Shown piece by piece: positions 26,027 through 35,798 of a stretch of 64,000 nt of DNA. Position 1 is the stretch's first letter. Every line of letters starts with the position of its first letter. Below the pieces are notes generated by a model. That model did not search any database. It saw only the letters and a list, made by a program, of their open reading frames with translations, and had not been told where the DNA came from. The stretch spans positions 124,001 through 188,000 of the forward strand of contig NZ_QJTE01000004.1 in the NCBI RefSeq assembly GCF_003217255.1, in the 5' to 3' direction. The translations under genes and the position numbers were made by a program. The DNA is from Pseudoroseicyclus aestuarii. GTDB taxonomy: Bacteria > Pseudomonadota > Alphaproteobacteria > Rhodobacterales > Rhodobacteraceae.

Positions 26027-26888
26027 TCCCGCAGCCGCCCCCAGCCGCCGCACGAAACCGCGCGGCGCGCTGGCCCGGCTGGTGGCCGACCCGCTGGGCG
26101 CGCTGGGGCTGACGCTGATCGCGCTGACCGTGCTGGGCGCCGCCCTTGCCGGGCTCAGCCCGCATTCACCCACCGGCCTCAGCCCGCTCGACCGCTTTTC
26201 GGGGCCCACGGCGGAGTTCTGGCTGGGCACCGACAACCTTGGCCGCGACCTCTTCACCCGCGTTCTCTACGGCGCGCGCGTGGCGCTGGCCCTGTCGATC
26301 GGCGCGACCGCGCTGGCGCTGGTCTTCGGGCTGGTGACCGGCGTCGCGGCGGGCTTCGGCCCGCGCTGGGCCGACAACATCCTGCTGCTGATCCTCGACG
26401 CGATGAAAAGCGTGCCGACGGTGATGCTGGCCCTCGTCCTTGTCACCTTCACCGGGCCCAGCCTCTGGGCGGTGGTGCTGGTCGTGGTGCTGGTCAACGG
26501 GCCGGCCTATGCCCGGATGGCCCGGACCCAGACCCTCGCCATCCGCAATGCCGACTACATCGAGGCCGAGCGGTCGCTCGGCGCGGGCGGCGCGCGCATC
26601 GTCTTCGCCCATGTGCTGCCGAACATCCTCGGGCCGATCCTGATCCTTGCGGCGATGGACATCCCCATCGTCGTCGGGATCGAGGCGGGTCTGTCCTTCC
26701 TCGGCCTCGGGGTGCGGCCGCCCGCGCCGTCCTGGGGGACGATCCTCTACGACGGCTTCTCCTACATCCGCGACAGCGCCTGGATGGTGATCGCGGGGGG
26801 CATCCCGATCGTGATCACCGCCCTCGGCTTCACCTTCCTCGGCGAGGCGCTGCGCGACACCTTCGATCCGAAACTGGCAAAGCGATGA
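26010..26888 (+). CDS. Peptide-type ABC transporter permease (DppC-like), importer 2
   Basis: This permease has 292 residues. FWLGTDNLGRDLFTRVLYGAR is the DppC/OppC hallmark, DYIEAERSLGAGGARIVFAH the coupling loop, and ILIL..GIEAGLSFLGLGVRPP the conserved C-terminal region. It overlaps the upstream permease by 17 bases and the downstream ATPase by 4, so the genes are translationally coupled. Confidence 0.93.
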   Translation: MTLHTDPAAAPSRRTKPRGALARLVADPLGALGLTLIALTVLGAALAGLSPHSPTGLSPLDRFSGPTAEFWLGTDNLGRDLFTRVLYGARVALALSIGATALALVFGLVTGVAAGFGPRWADNILLLILDAMKSVPTVMLALVLVTFTGPSLWAVVLVVVLVNGPAYARMARTQTLAIRNADYIEAERSLGAGGARIVFAHVLPNILGPILILAAMDIPIVVGIEAGLSFLGLGVRPPAPSWGTILYDGFSYIRDSAWMVIAGGIPIVITALGFTFLGEALRDTFDPKLAKR

Positions 26889-27880
26889 CACAGACAGACG
26901 ACATCCTCTCGGTGGACGGGCTGAGCGTCAGCTACGCCACCCCCACGGGGACGCTGCGCGCGGTGCGCGACGTCTCCTTCACCATCGGCCGCGGCGAGAT
27001 CGTCGGCCTCGTCGGCGAGAGCGGCTGCGGCAAGTCCACGCTGATGCAATCGATCCTGCGGCTGCTGCCCGGCGCCGCCCGGATCGAGGGCGGAGCGATC
27101 CGCCTTTCGGGCGAGGATCTGGCCCATGCGCCGAAGAAGCGGATGCGCCAGCTTCTGGGCGACCGCATCTCGGTCGTGTTCCAGGACCCGATGGAGACGC
27201 TGAACCCGGTGCTGACCGTGGGCCGGCAGATGATCGACATCCAGCACCGCAGCCGCGAGAGCCGCGCCGCCAAGCGCGCCCGCGCCGTCGCGATGCTCAA
27301 GCGGGTGAAGATCCCCGATGCCGAGACCAAGATCGACAGTTACCCGCATGAATTCTCGGGCGGGATGCGCCAGCGCGTCGCCATCGCCATGGCGCTGATG
27401 GCCGAGCCCGACCTTCTGGTCGCGGACGAGCCGACGACCGCCCTCGACGCCACGCTCGAGATCGCGACCATCGACCTGCTGCGCGAGCTGCAGGAGGAGA
27501 TCGGCTGCGCCATCCTCTTCATCACCCACCACCTCGGCGTGGTGGCCGAGCTCTGCGACCGCATCGACATCATGTATGCCGGGGCGCTGGTCGAAAGCGG
27601 CCCGACGATGGAGGTCTTTCGCGACCCCCGGCATCCCTACACGCAGCTTCTTTTCGCCTGCGATCCCGCGCAGATCGCCGAGCAGAGGCGGCACCTGCCC
27701 TCGATCCCCGGCAGCCTGCCGGACCTGATCGACCTGCCGCAGGGCTGCATCTTCGCCGGCCGCTGCCCCCGCGCCGAGGACCGCTGCCGCACAGAGGCGC
27801 CCGCCCCGCGCGCCGCCGGCGGATCGGAGCAGGTGCGCTGCCACTTCGCGGATGCCCCGCGCCTGGAGGTGCCGGCATGA
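26885..27880 (+). CDS. Peptide-type ABC transporter ATPase (DppD-like), importer 2
   Basis: This ATPase has 331 residues, with Walker A GESGCGKSTLMQSI, signature FSGGMRQRVAIAMAL and Walker B LLVADEPTTALDAT. The full oligopeptide-transporter C-terminal region is present: GCIFAGRCPRAEDRC and then VRCHF, a Cys-rich motif that in some homologues binds an FeS cluster. It starts at an ATGA overlap with the upstream permease and ends in a 4-base overlap with the next ATPase. Confidence 0.94.
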   Translation: MTQTDDILSVDGLSVSYATPTGTLRAVRDVSFTIGRGEIVGLVGESGCGKSTLMQSILRLLPGAARIEGGAIRLSGEDLAHAPKKRMRQLLGDRISVVFQDPMETLNPVLTVGRQMIDIQHRSRESRAAKRARAVAMLKRVKIPDAETKIDSYPHEFSGGMRQRVAIAMALMAEPDLLVADEPTTALDATLEIATIDLLRELQEEIGCAILFITHHLGVVAELCDRIDIMYAGALVESGPTMEVFRDPRHPYTQLLFACDPAQIAEQRRHLPSIPGSLPDLIDLPQGCIFAGRCPRAEDRCRTEAPAPRAAGGSEQVRCHFADAPRLEVPA

Positions 27881-28854
27881 GCGCGCTTCTGACAGTCCGG
27901 GACCTGCACGTCCGCTTCAACACCGGCGGGCCGCTGGCCCGCGCGCTGGGCCGCGACACCCATATCGAGGGCGTCGCCGGCGTCGATCTGGACATCGCGC
28001 CGGGCGAGACCATGGCGCTGGTCGGCGAAAGCGGATCGGGCAAGACGACGCTGGCCCGCGCGGTCGCCGGCCTCGGCGGCGACATCACGGGCGAGGTGCT
28101 GTTCGACGGCAAGCCCGTCGCGGGCCGCACGGGCGGCGAGGCGAAGGCCCTGCGCCGCGACGTCGCCTTCATGTTCCAGGATGCGGTCAGCTCTCTCAGC
28201 CCGCGCTTCACCATCCGCGGCCTGATCGAGGAGCCCTTCCGCATCCACGGCCAGCCGATCCCCGAGGGCGAGGTTGAGCGTCTGCTCGGCCTCGTCGGCC
28301 TGAGCGCCGAGATGGCCGACCGCCGCCCGCACGAGCTGTCGGGCGGTCAGGCCCGCCGCGTCGGCGTTGCCCGTGCCCTCGCGCTGGAGCCGCGTCTGGT
28401 GATCGCGGACGAGCCGACAGCCGGCCTCGACGTCTCGGTCCAGAGCGAGGTTCTGAACCTGCTCAACGACCTGCGGGAGCGGCTGGATCTGGCGATCCTG
28501 ATCATCACGCATAACCTTAACATCGTGCGCCATGTCGCTGATAAAATGGCAATCATGTACCTCGGCCGCTTCGTCGAGATCGGCGAGACGCAGGCGATCT
28601 TCGCCCAGCCGCGGCACCCCTATACCAAGGCGCTCCTCTCGGCGAACCCGATCATCGACGCCGAGGCGCGCCGGGATCGCATCGCGCTGGAGGGCGAGGT
28701 GCCCAGCCTGACGCAGCGCCCCGAGGGCTGCGAGTTCCATGGCCGCTGCCCCTTCGCGCGGGACCTCTGCGCCCGCGAGGCGCCCGACCGGACGCGAGAG
28801 CCCGCGCGCAGCTACACCTGCCACTTCCCCCTCGAAGAGGAGGCCCCCGCATGA
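27877..28854 (+). CDS. Peptide-type ABC transporter ATPase (DppF-like), importer 2
   Basis: This ATPase has 325 residues, with Walker A GESGSGKTTLARAV, signature LSGGQARRVGVARAL and Walker B LVIADEPTAGLDVS. The C-terminal Cys-rich region is complete (GCEFHGRCPFARDLC and YTCHF), unlike the shortened DppF-like subunit of importer 1. It is coupled by ATGA overlaps to the preceding ATPase and to the S9 peptidase that follows. Confidence 0.94.
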   Translation: MSALLTVRDLHVRFNTGGPLARALGRDTHIEGVAGVDLDIAPGETMALVGESGSGKTTLARAVAGLGGDITGEVLFDGKPVAGRTGGEAKALRRDVAFMFQDAVSSLSPRFTIRGLIEEPFRIHGQPIPEGEVERLLGLVGLSAEMADRRPHELSGGQARRVGVARALALEPRLVIADEPTAGLDVSVQSEVLNLLNDLRERLDLAILIITHNLNIVRHVADKMAIMYLGRFVEIGETQAIFAQPRHPYTKALLSANPIIDAEARRDRIALEGEVPSLTQRPEGCEFHGRCPFARDLCAREAPDRTREPARSYTCHFPLEEEAPA

Positions 28855-31121
28855 CCGGACTGACCGCCCAGGACAGGGAGGCGATCGCCCCCTTCCGCCC
28901 CGACCGCCGGGACGGCCTTGCCCGGAACCTGACGCTCGCGCCGCATTGGAGCCCGGGCGGCAGAGGCTTCTGGTACCGCGCCGAGACAGTCTCCGGCCCC
29001 GAGTACCGCACCGTCACCGCCGCGACCGGCGCGCAGGCCCCGGCCTTCGACCACGCCGCGCTGCGGGCGGCCCTGCCGGAGGGAAGCGACTTCGCGGCGC
29101 TCGAGATCCTGTCGCTGGAGCCGGGCGTGACCTTCCGCGCCGGGGCGCAGATCTGGCACTGGGACGGCGCCAGCCTGACCCCGCGCGCGCCGCGTCCCAA
29201 TGCCCCGGACGAGCTGCCCTCGCCCGATGGAACCCTCGTGCTGCTGCGCCGGGCGGGCGATCTGTGGCTGCGAGAGGTGGCCACCGGCGAAGAGCGGCGC
29301 CTGACGGACAGCGCCGAGGCCCATTTCGAATGGGCCAAGTCGCCGGACCAGAGCCTCGAGACCATCCACATCGCGCGGCAGGGCCTGCGCCTGCCGCCCG
29401 TCGCGATCTGGTCGCCGGATTCCCGGCGCATCTTCACCCATCAGCTCGACGAGCGCGCCGTGCGCGTGGTGCCGCTGGTGCAGAACATCCCCGATGACGG
29501 CAGCTACGCGCCGCAGATCTGGAGCCTGCGCAACGCCTTCACCGGCGATCCGGACGAGAGCCTGCCGATGGCGCATCAGGCGGTGATCGAGGTCGAGACC
29601 GGAGAGGTCCGCCCCCTCCGCCCCGTCCACGTCACCGAAACCAGCCTGATCGAACGCCGCGAGGCCTGGTGGAGCGCCGACAGCGCCCGCCTCTTCTACG
29701 TCGATCACGACCGCTTCGAGACGAAGCTGACGCTTTGCGATGTCGATGCCGCCACGGGGACCGAACGCGAGGTGCTGGCAGAGACATCCGCCAGCTTCGC
29801 GGAGGTGAATCCCGCCTTCGGCGCCCTGCCCAACATCCGCCTGCTCGACCGGACGGGTGAGGTCGTCTGGTTCAGCCAGTCGGACGGCTGGGGGCACCTG
29901 TCGCTGCACGACCTCGCCACCGGCGCGCGCAAGGCGCGCATCACCCGCGGCGACTGGACGGTCTGCGACCTGCTGCATGTCGACGAGGATCGGCGCGAGG
30001 CCATCGTCCTCGCCGGCAGCCCGGAGGACGGCCCCGATCCCTACCTGCGCCGCATCCTCGCCGCCCCCCTCGACGGCGGGCCGGCGCGCGTCCTCGCCGA
30101 AGGCGCGGGCGATCACGGCGCCCACCTGCGCGAGGTCGGCTGGCCGGACCTTCTGGCCGAGGCCGAGCGGCTTGGCTCCGCGCCCGCCGCCGTGGCGCCC
30201 GACGGCGCGCATCTGGTCGAGACGCTGGGCACCTTCGATGCCCTGCCCCGCCACGTCCTGCGCCGCACATCGGACGGCGCGGTGGTGGCCGAGCTAGGCG
30301 AGGCAAAAAGCGACATCAACTGGCCCCTGCCCGAGCGGCTGACGCTGACCGCCGCCGATGGCGCCACGCGGCTTTTCGGTCTGCTCTGGCAGCCCGAGGG
30401 GCCGGCGCCCGAGGGCGGCTGGCCGCTGGTCGACATGGTCTATCCCGGCCCGCAATGCATCCAGACGCCGCGCGCCGCCCTGACGGGGGAGGACCTGCCG
30501 AAACTCGCCATGGCCGCCGCGCTGACGCGGCTGGGCTTCGCGGTGCTGATGATGGACGGGCGCGGCACGCCCTACCGCTCCAAGCCCTTCCACGACCTCT
30601 GCCACGGCAACCTCGGCGATCCGGGGTTCCTCAGCGACCATGTCGCGGCGATCCGCGCCCTCTGCGCCGAACGGCCGGCACTCGATGCCGGGCGGGTCGG
30701 CATCATCGGCCATTCCGCCGGCGGCCATGCGGCGGCGCGGGCGATCCTCGAGTACCCCGGCGTCTTCCATGCCGCCGTCGCCACCGCCGGCAGCCACGAG
30801 TCGCGCGCCTACAACCGCTGCTGGCCGGAGAAGTGGCAAGGCCCGCTGGTCGTGGCCGGGGATGGCAGCAGCAGCCACGACGCGGTCGCCAACGCGCCGC
30901 TGGCCCACCGGCTGGAGGGGGCGCTGTTCCTCGGCCACGGCGACATGGACGAGAACGTGCTGCCCGCCGTCACCCTGCGCCTTGCCCGCGCGCTGGACGA
31001 GGCGGGCAAGCGCTACGAGCTGATGATCGCCGCCGGCAAGGACCACGCCACCTTCAAGACCGATCCGGCGGCCTGGGAGGCGCAGCTCGATTTCCTCGTG
31101 CGGCACCTCGCGCCGCGCTGA
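28851..31121 (+). CDS. S9-family (prolyl oligopeptidase/DPP IV-like) peptidase
   Basis: The protein has 756 residues. An N-terminal beta-propeller of DPP IV type covers about residues 80-480 (VAIWSPDSRRIFTHQLDERA, then WWSADSARLFYVD). It is followed by a catalytic alpha/beta-hydrolase domain with Ser622 in GHSAGGHAAAR, Asp in HGDMDENVLP and His in GKDHATFK. It should cleave short, often proline-containing peptides. No signal peptide is seen, so it would act on cargo delivered by the linked importer. It is the last gene of the operon and overlaps the upstream ATPase by 4 bases. No clear terminator follows; a decayed M23 gene begins within about 90 bases. Confidence 0.92.
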   Translation: MTGLTAQDREAIAPFRPDRRDGLARNLTLAPHWSPGGRGFWYRAETVSGPEYRTVTAATGAQAPAFDHAALRAALPEGSDFAALEILSLEPGVTFRAGAQIWHWDGASLTPRAPRPNAPDELPSPDGTLVLLRRAGDLWLREVATGEERRLTDSAEAHFEWAKSPDQSLETIHIARQGLRLPPVAIWSPDSRRIFTHQLDERAVRVVPLVQNIPDDGSYAPQIWSLRNAFTGDPDESLPMAHQAVIEVETGEVRPLRPVHVTETSLIERREAWWSADSARLFYVDHDRFETKLTLCDVDAATGTEREVLAETSASFAEVNPAFGALPNIRLLDRTGEVVWFSQSDGWGHLSLHDLATGARKARITRGDWTVCDLLHVDEDRREAIVLAGSPEDGPDPYLRRILAAPLDGGPARVLAEGAGDHGAHLREVGWPDLLAEAERLGSAPAAVAPDGAHLVETLGTFDALPRHVLRRTSDGAVVAELGEAKSDINWPLPERLTLTAADGATRLFGLLWQPEGPAPEGGWPLVDMVYPGPQCIQTPRAALTGEDLPKLAMAAALTRLGFAVLMMDGRGTPYRSKPFHDLCHGNLGDPGFLSDHVAAIRALCAERPALDAGRVGIIGHSAGGHAAARAILEYPGVFHAAVATAGSHESRAYNRCWPEKWQGPLVVAGDGSSSHDAVANAPLAHRLEGALFLGHGDMDENVLPAVTLRLARALDEAGKRYELMIAAGKDHATFKTDPAAWEAQLDFLVRHLAPR

Positions 31122-31203
31122 TTGATCGGGTTCAGGGAGGCAGCCCGCCCGGCCCCTTGCAGCGCCGCGCCAGGCGCCCCGCGAGCAGCAGGCACGCTCG
31201 CAG

Positions 31204-31640
31204 AACACGAGGCCGCCCCGAACCGAGGCTTCCGAGGTTGATCACGGCTGTCCCTCCCATGCCGCGGACGAAGGCCAGCGATTTGCGCTGGACCTGCTAG
31301 TCGTGCGGGACGGGCAATCAAAACGACCTCGCCGGACAATCCAGCCGGAAACCACGTCGTCATCGACTTCGGCAACGAGGCGTACGGCTTTCGCGCCCAT
31401 CTTCGGCAGGACAGCCTGTGGGTTTCAGAAGGCGATGCGGTCACGGCGGGGCATGAGATCGGCCTGTGTGGGAACAGCGGCAACACGTCAGAGCCGCATC
31501 TGCATTTCCATCTCCAGACCAGCCCGAGACTGAAGCAAGGCGAAGGCCTGCCGGCGCAGGTCTCTCACTACCGGGCCAACGGCAGGATGATCGACCGGGG
31601 CGAGCCCCAAAGGGGCGAAACCATCCAGGCGGCCCAGTAG
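31204..31640 (+). pseudogene. Relic of an M23 (LytM-type) metallopeptidase
   Basis: Two frames together reconstruct an M23 peptidase remnant. The first (about 31240-31320) reads SHAADEGQRFALDLLVVRDG. Then, after a frame change near 31320, the second (31323-31640) reads GNHVVIDFGNEAYGFRAHLR and LCGNSGNTSEPHLHFHL up to the TAG at 31638. The last carries the GNSGNTxxPHLHFH zinc-binding HxH motif of the family. The segment between (usually about 60 residues with the first metal ligand) is missing, and there is no start or signal peptide. Intact M23 peptidases cleave peptidoglycan cross-links. This copy cannot make a working enzyme. Boundaries are approximate. Confidence 0.75.
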
Positions 31641-31680
31641 CAGCGTCGCACCGCGTCGCCGCCCTTCGGCGTCAGCATAT

Positions 31681-31713
31681 AAAGAAAAAGGGGCGCTCCT
31701 TTCGGAGCGCCCC
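31681..31713 (-). terminator. groESL terminator
   Basis: On the minus strand, 26 bases after the groEL stop, GGGGCGCTCC-GAAA-GGAGCGCCCC forms a perfect 10-bp stem with a GAAA tetraloop. It is followed by TTTTTCTTT: a textbook intrinsic terminator. Confidence 0.93.
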
Positions 31714-31738
31714 AATCGGTCCGGGTAAGCCGGGCAGC

Positions 31739-33409
<1,671 letters not shown>

Positions 33410-33467
33410 TCAGTTGGGCGTGGCGCGATCCGGGGGTCCGGGGCGCCTGCTAGGGGGAAGGGCGTTC

Positions 33468-33755
33468 TCAGGCGATGATGCCGAGGATGTCGCCTTCCTT
33501 CATGATCAGCAGGTCCTCGCCGTCGATCTGGACCTCGGTGCCCGACCACTTGCCGAACAGCACGCGGTCGCCGGCCTTGATGCCGGGGGCGATCAGCTCG
33601 CCGTTGTCCTTGCGGGCGCCTTCGCCGACCGAGACGACTTCGCCTTCGGCGGGCTTTTCCTTGGCGCTATCGGGGATGATCAGACCACCCTTGGTCTTTT
33701 CCTCACCCTCAACGCGGCGAACGAGCACGCGGTCTTGCAGCGGTTTGAAAGCCAT
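33468..33755 (-). CDS. groS: Co-chaperonin GroES (Hsp10)
   Basis: This 95-residue lid protein of the GroEL chamber begins [13 protein letters not shown] and has the mobile loop [25 protein letters not shown] and an ILGII end, all standard. The ATG at 33755 has GAGGAG about 8 bases upstream; the longer frame to 33824 would run through the leader and CIRCE spacer and is rejected. It is the first gene of the groESL operon. Confidence 0.98.
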   Translation of the reverse strand: MAFKPLQDRVLVRRVEGEEKTKGGLIIPDSAKEKPAEGEVVSVGEGARKDNGELIAPGIKAGDRVLFGKWSGTEVQIDGEDLLIMKEGDILGIIA

Positions 33756-33813
33756 CTGATGCAGCTCCTCACAATCAATGTCCTGCCCCCGGCCCGGGTC
33801 TTCCGGCGGGGCC

Positions 33814-33840
33814 TTAGCACTCATCTAGGGTGAGTGCTAA
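33814..33840 (-). promoter_or_regulatory. CIRCE operator (HrcA site) of groESL
   Basis: TTAGCACTC-N9-GAGTGCTAA at 33814-33840 matches the CIRCE consensus at all 18 arm positions. It lies just downstream of the promoter -10, so it also falls at the start of the groESL mRNA. HrcA bound here represses groESL until heat shock. Confidence 0.97.
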
Positions 33841-33848
33841 CGACGCGG

Positions 33849-33877
33849 GATGTAGAAACCGGCGCCGCTTCTGTCAA
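33849..33877 (-). promoter_or_regulatory. groESL promoter
   Basis: Reading the minus strand, TTGACA (33872-33877) and TACATC (33849-33854) are exactly 17 bases apart, directly upstream of CIRCE. The -35 reads CTTGACA when extended, so overlap with a sigma32-type -35 (CTTGA) is possible. Confidence 0.75.
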
Positions 33878-34505
33878 GCTGATGTGTGTGCCATCGGCCA
33901 CGCTGTGAACCACCATCGCGCAGGTTTCTGCACGACCCGGCGGAAAGCGGCTGGACAGCCTCTCCGGCGCCGGGCATGGCAGGCCCATCGCATTGAGGCG
34001 ATGCCAAGAGTCCCGATCGGGGAGAGCGTCTATGACCAGCATCAGGTTCAACCGCGCAGCCTAAGAGCTGCCCAGACGCCAAGACCCGGCGCCGAGCCCT
34101 TCGTGCCGGCGCACCCCCAATCGGACCGATCCCATGTACCCCCTTCGCAAGGGCGCCGGCGCTTCGCCGGGCCGCCCCTCCCCCGTCCGGAGTCTTTTCG
34201 GCACCCTGCCACTGGGCCTCGGCTATGCCGGTCAGTCCGGCCTGCCTGCGCCCGGTTGGCCGCCGCTGCCGCTTGCCCTGCCCGAGGATCTGCATCCCCT
34301 TGGGGATAGCACCCCCCATGCGGGCAAGCCGCGCGGCGCCGGGCGGCTGGCCGGCCTCGGCTTTGCCTTGCAGCGCGCGCTGAGCCTCGCGCGGCGGCCC
34401 TCACCCGCCGCGCCCTAGGCGCCTCACTGAACACCCAGTCACCCCGCCCTGCTGCAGCCGCCCCTGGCTGCGGCACGGCCCCCTCATGCCCAAATCACAG
34501 GAGAC
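33878..34505. other. Gene-poor stretch between groESL and ppaC
   Basis: About 630 bases with no confidently coding frame. The right half is Pro/Gly-rich when translated on the plus strand (see the weak ORF at 34134), and contains small hairpins such as GCAGCC-GCCCCT-GGCTGC near 34454. I see no RNA gene, mobile element or recognisable protein fragment in it. Confidence 0.5.
34134..34418 (+). CDS. Doubtful small ORF, Pro/Gly-rich
   Basis: This 94-residue frame (starting MYPLRKGAGASPGRP) has no recognisable domain and no good ribosome binding site. The composition is what random GC-rich DNA gives. It is listed only because it is the longest plausible frame in the gene-poor stretch; it may not be a gene. 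Confidence 0.2.
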   Translation: MYPLRKGAGASPGRPSPVRSLFGTLPLGLGYAGQSGLPAPGWPPLPLALPEDLHPLGDSTPHAGKPRGAGRLAGLGFALQRALSLARRPSPAAP

Positions 34506-34510
34506 ATGGC

Positions 34511-34759
34511 ATGCACCCTCCCTTCTTCTTCAAGGATCACCGCGCCGCACCGCGTGGCGTTCAGCCGTGGCAAGACCGGCGCGCCCCGCGCCGTCACGGC
34601 CCCGAGACACTGCGCCTGGGCACCGGCGCAGAGGGCACCGTGCTGCACGACCTCGCGCAGCGCCCGCTGCCCGATCCCGCCCCGCGTCCCGTGCGCGGCG
34701 GATGGAGCTGGCTGGGGATCTGGCGGCTGAGACCCCCGCCCCAGGCGGCCATGCGGTAA
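34511..34759 (+). CDS. Small hypothetical protein, 82 residues
   Basis: This frame begins MHPPFFFKDHRAAPRG and ends WSWLGIWRLRPPPQAAMR. AGGAG lies 7 bases before the ATG at 34511, and a strong stem-loop begins four bases after the stop, so it has the layout of a small transcription unit. An alternative ATG at 34506 opens a different frame with worse spacing. I do not recognise a family. The protein is basic and Pro-rich with an aromatic C-terminal patch, and has no signal peptide or clear membrane helix. Confidence 0.4.
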   Translation: MHPPFFFKDHRAAPRGVQPWQDRRAPRRHGPETLRLGTGAEGTVLHDLAQRPLPDPAPRPVRGGWSWLGIWRLRPPPQAAMR

Positions 34760-34762
34760 GGC

Positions 34763-34798
34763 GCCCGCCCCCGGAGCCGTCGCGCTTCGGGGGCGGGC
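34763..34798 (+). terminator. Stem-loop after the small ORF
   Basis: GCCCGCCCCCG (34763-34773) pairs perfectly over 11 bp with CGGGGGCGGGC (34788-34798). No U-run follows, so it is a terminator-like or protective 3' hairpin. Confidence 0.5.
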
Positions 34799-34818
34799 AT
34801 CCCGGCCCGCGCCCTCGG

Positions 34819-34847
34819 GTGACAAGCGCGCGCACGCTACCTATAAG
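34819..34847 (+). promoter_or_regulatory. ppaC promoter
   Basis: GTGACA (34819-34824) and TATAAG (34842-34847) are 17 bases apart, placing the start about 25 bases before the ppaC ATG. Confidence 0.6.
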
Positions 34848-34880
34848 GCGGCCAACTCTGCATTCGACAGGATCCGTCCC

Positions 34881-35798
34881 ATGACCACTTACGTTTTCGG
34901 CCACAAATCCCCCGACACCGATTCCACCGGATCGCCGCTGATCTGGGCCTGGTACCTGTCCCACAAGGGGATCGAGGCCGAGGCCCGCCTGCTGGGCGAG
35001 CCCAATACCGAAGCCAAGTTCGTGGCCCAGCGCTGGGGCTTCGATCTTCCGCCGGTCCTCGGCCCGCTGGAGGAAGGGCAGAAGGTCGTCCTCGTGGACA
35101 CCAACAACCCCGCCGAGCTGCCCGATGATCTGCACCGCGCCGACGTGCAGGCGATCATCGACCACCACAAGCTTTTCGGCGGGATCGAGACCAAGGCCCC
35201 GATCGACGTCACCATCCGCCCGCTGGCCTGCACCGCCACCATCATGCACCAGATGATGGTCGCCGATGCCGAGGCCATGCCCGAGGGGATCAAGGCGCTG
35301 GTGCTGTCCTGCATCCTGTCCGACACGCTGGAATTCCGCTCGCCGACCACGACCGAGGTCGACCGCAAGCTGGCCGAAGATCTGGCTGCCGATCTGGGCG
35401 TGACGATCCCCGATTACGCCGCCGAGATGTTCGCCGCGAAGTCCGATGTCTCGGCCTTCTCCGAGGAAGACCTGCTGCGGATGGATTCCAAGGAATACGA
35501 GGTCGGCGGCAAGACCTTCCGCGTCTCGGTCCTCGAGACCACCTCGCCCGAGCAGGTGCTGGCGCGCAAGGATGCGCTGGTTGCGGCGATGCCCGTCGTC
35601 GCGCAGGCCGATGGCGCCGACCAGGTGCTGCTCTTCGTCGTCGATATCCTCAAGGAGGAAGCGACGCTGCTGGTGCCGAACGACTTCACCCGCGACGTGG
35701 CCGAAAAGAGCTTCGGCAAGCGCGCCGAGGGCGACACGCTGGTCCTGCCCGGCGTCATGAGCCGCAAGAAGCAGATCATCCCCGCGCTGGCCGTCTGA
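34881..35798 (+). CDS. ppaC: Manganese-dependent inorganic pyrophosphatase (family II)
   Basis: This 305-residue cytosolic enzyme hydrolyses pyrophosphate to two phosphates, pulling biosynthetic reactions forward. The DHH-family motifs are clear: FGHKSPDTDSTGSP near the start (metal-binding His and Asp), VDTNNPAELP, and IIDHHKLFG with the name-giving DHH. The C-terminal DHHA2 domain includes DALVAAMPVV and the final VMSRKKQIIPAL with the substrate-binding Arg-Lys-Lys. Length is standard. An AGGA ribosome site precedes the ATG. The stop overlaps the start of the HAD gene by one base (TGATG). Confidence 0.97.
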   Translation: MTTYVFGHKSPDTDSTGSPLIWAWYLSHKGIEAEARLLGEPNTEAKFVAQRWGFDLPPVLGPLEEGQKVVLVDTNNPAELPDDLHRADVQAIIDHHKLFGGIETKAPIDVTIRPLACTATIMHQMMVADAEAMPEGIKALVLSCILSDTLEFRSPTTTEVDRKLAEDLAADLGVTIPDYAAEMFAAKSDVSAFSEEDLLRMDSKEYEVGGKTFRVSVLETTSPEQVLARKDALVAAMPVVAQADGADQVLLFVVDILKEEATLLVPNDFTRDVAEKSFGKRAEGDTLVLPGVMSRKKQIIPALAV

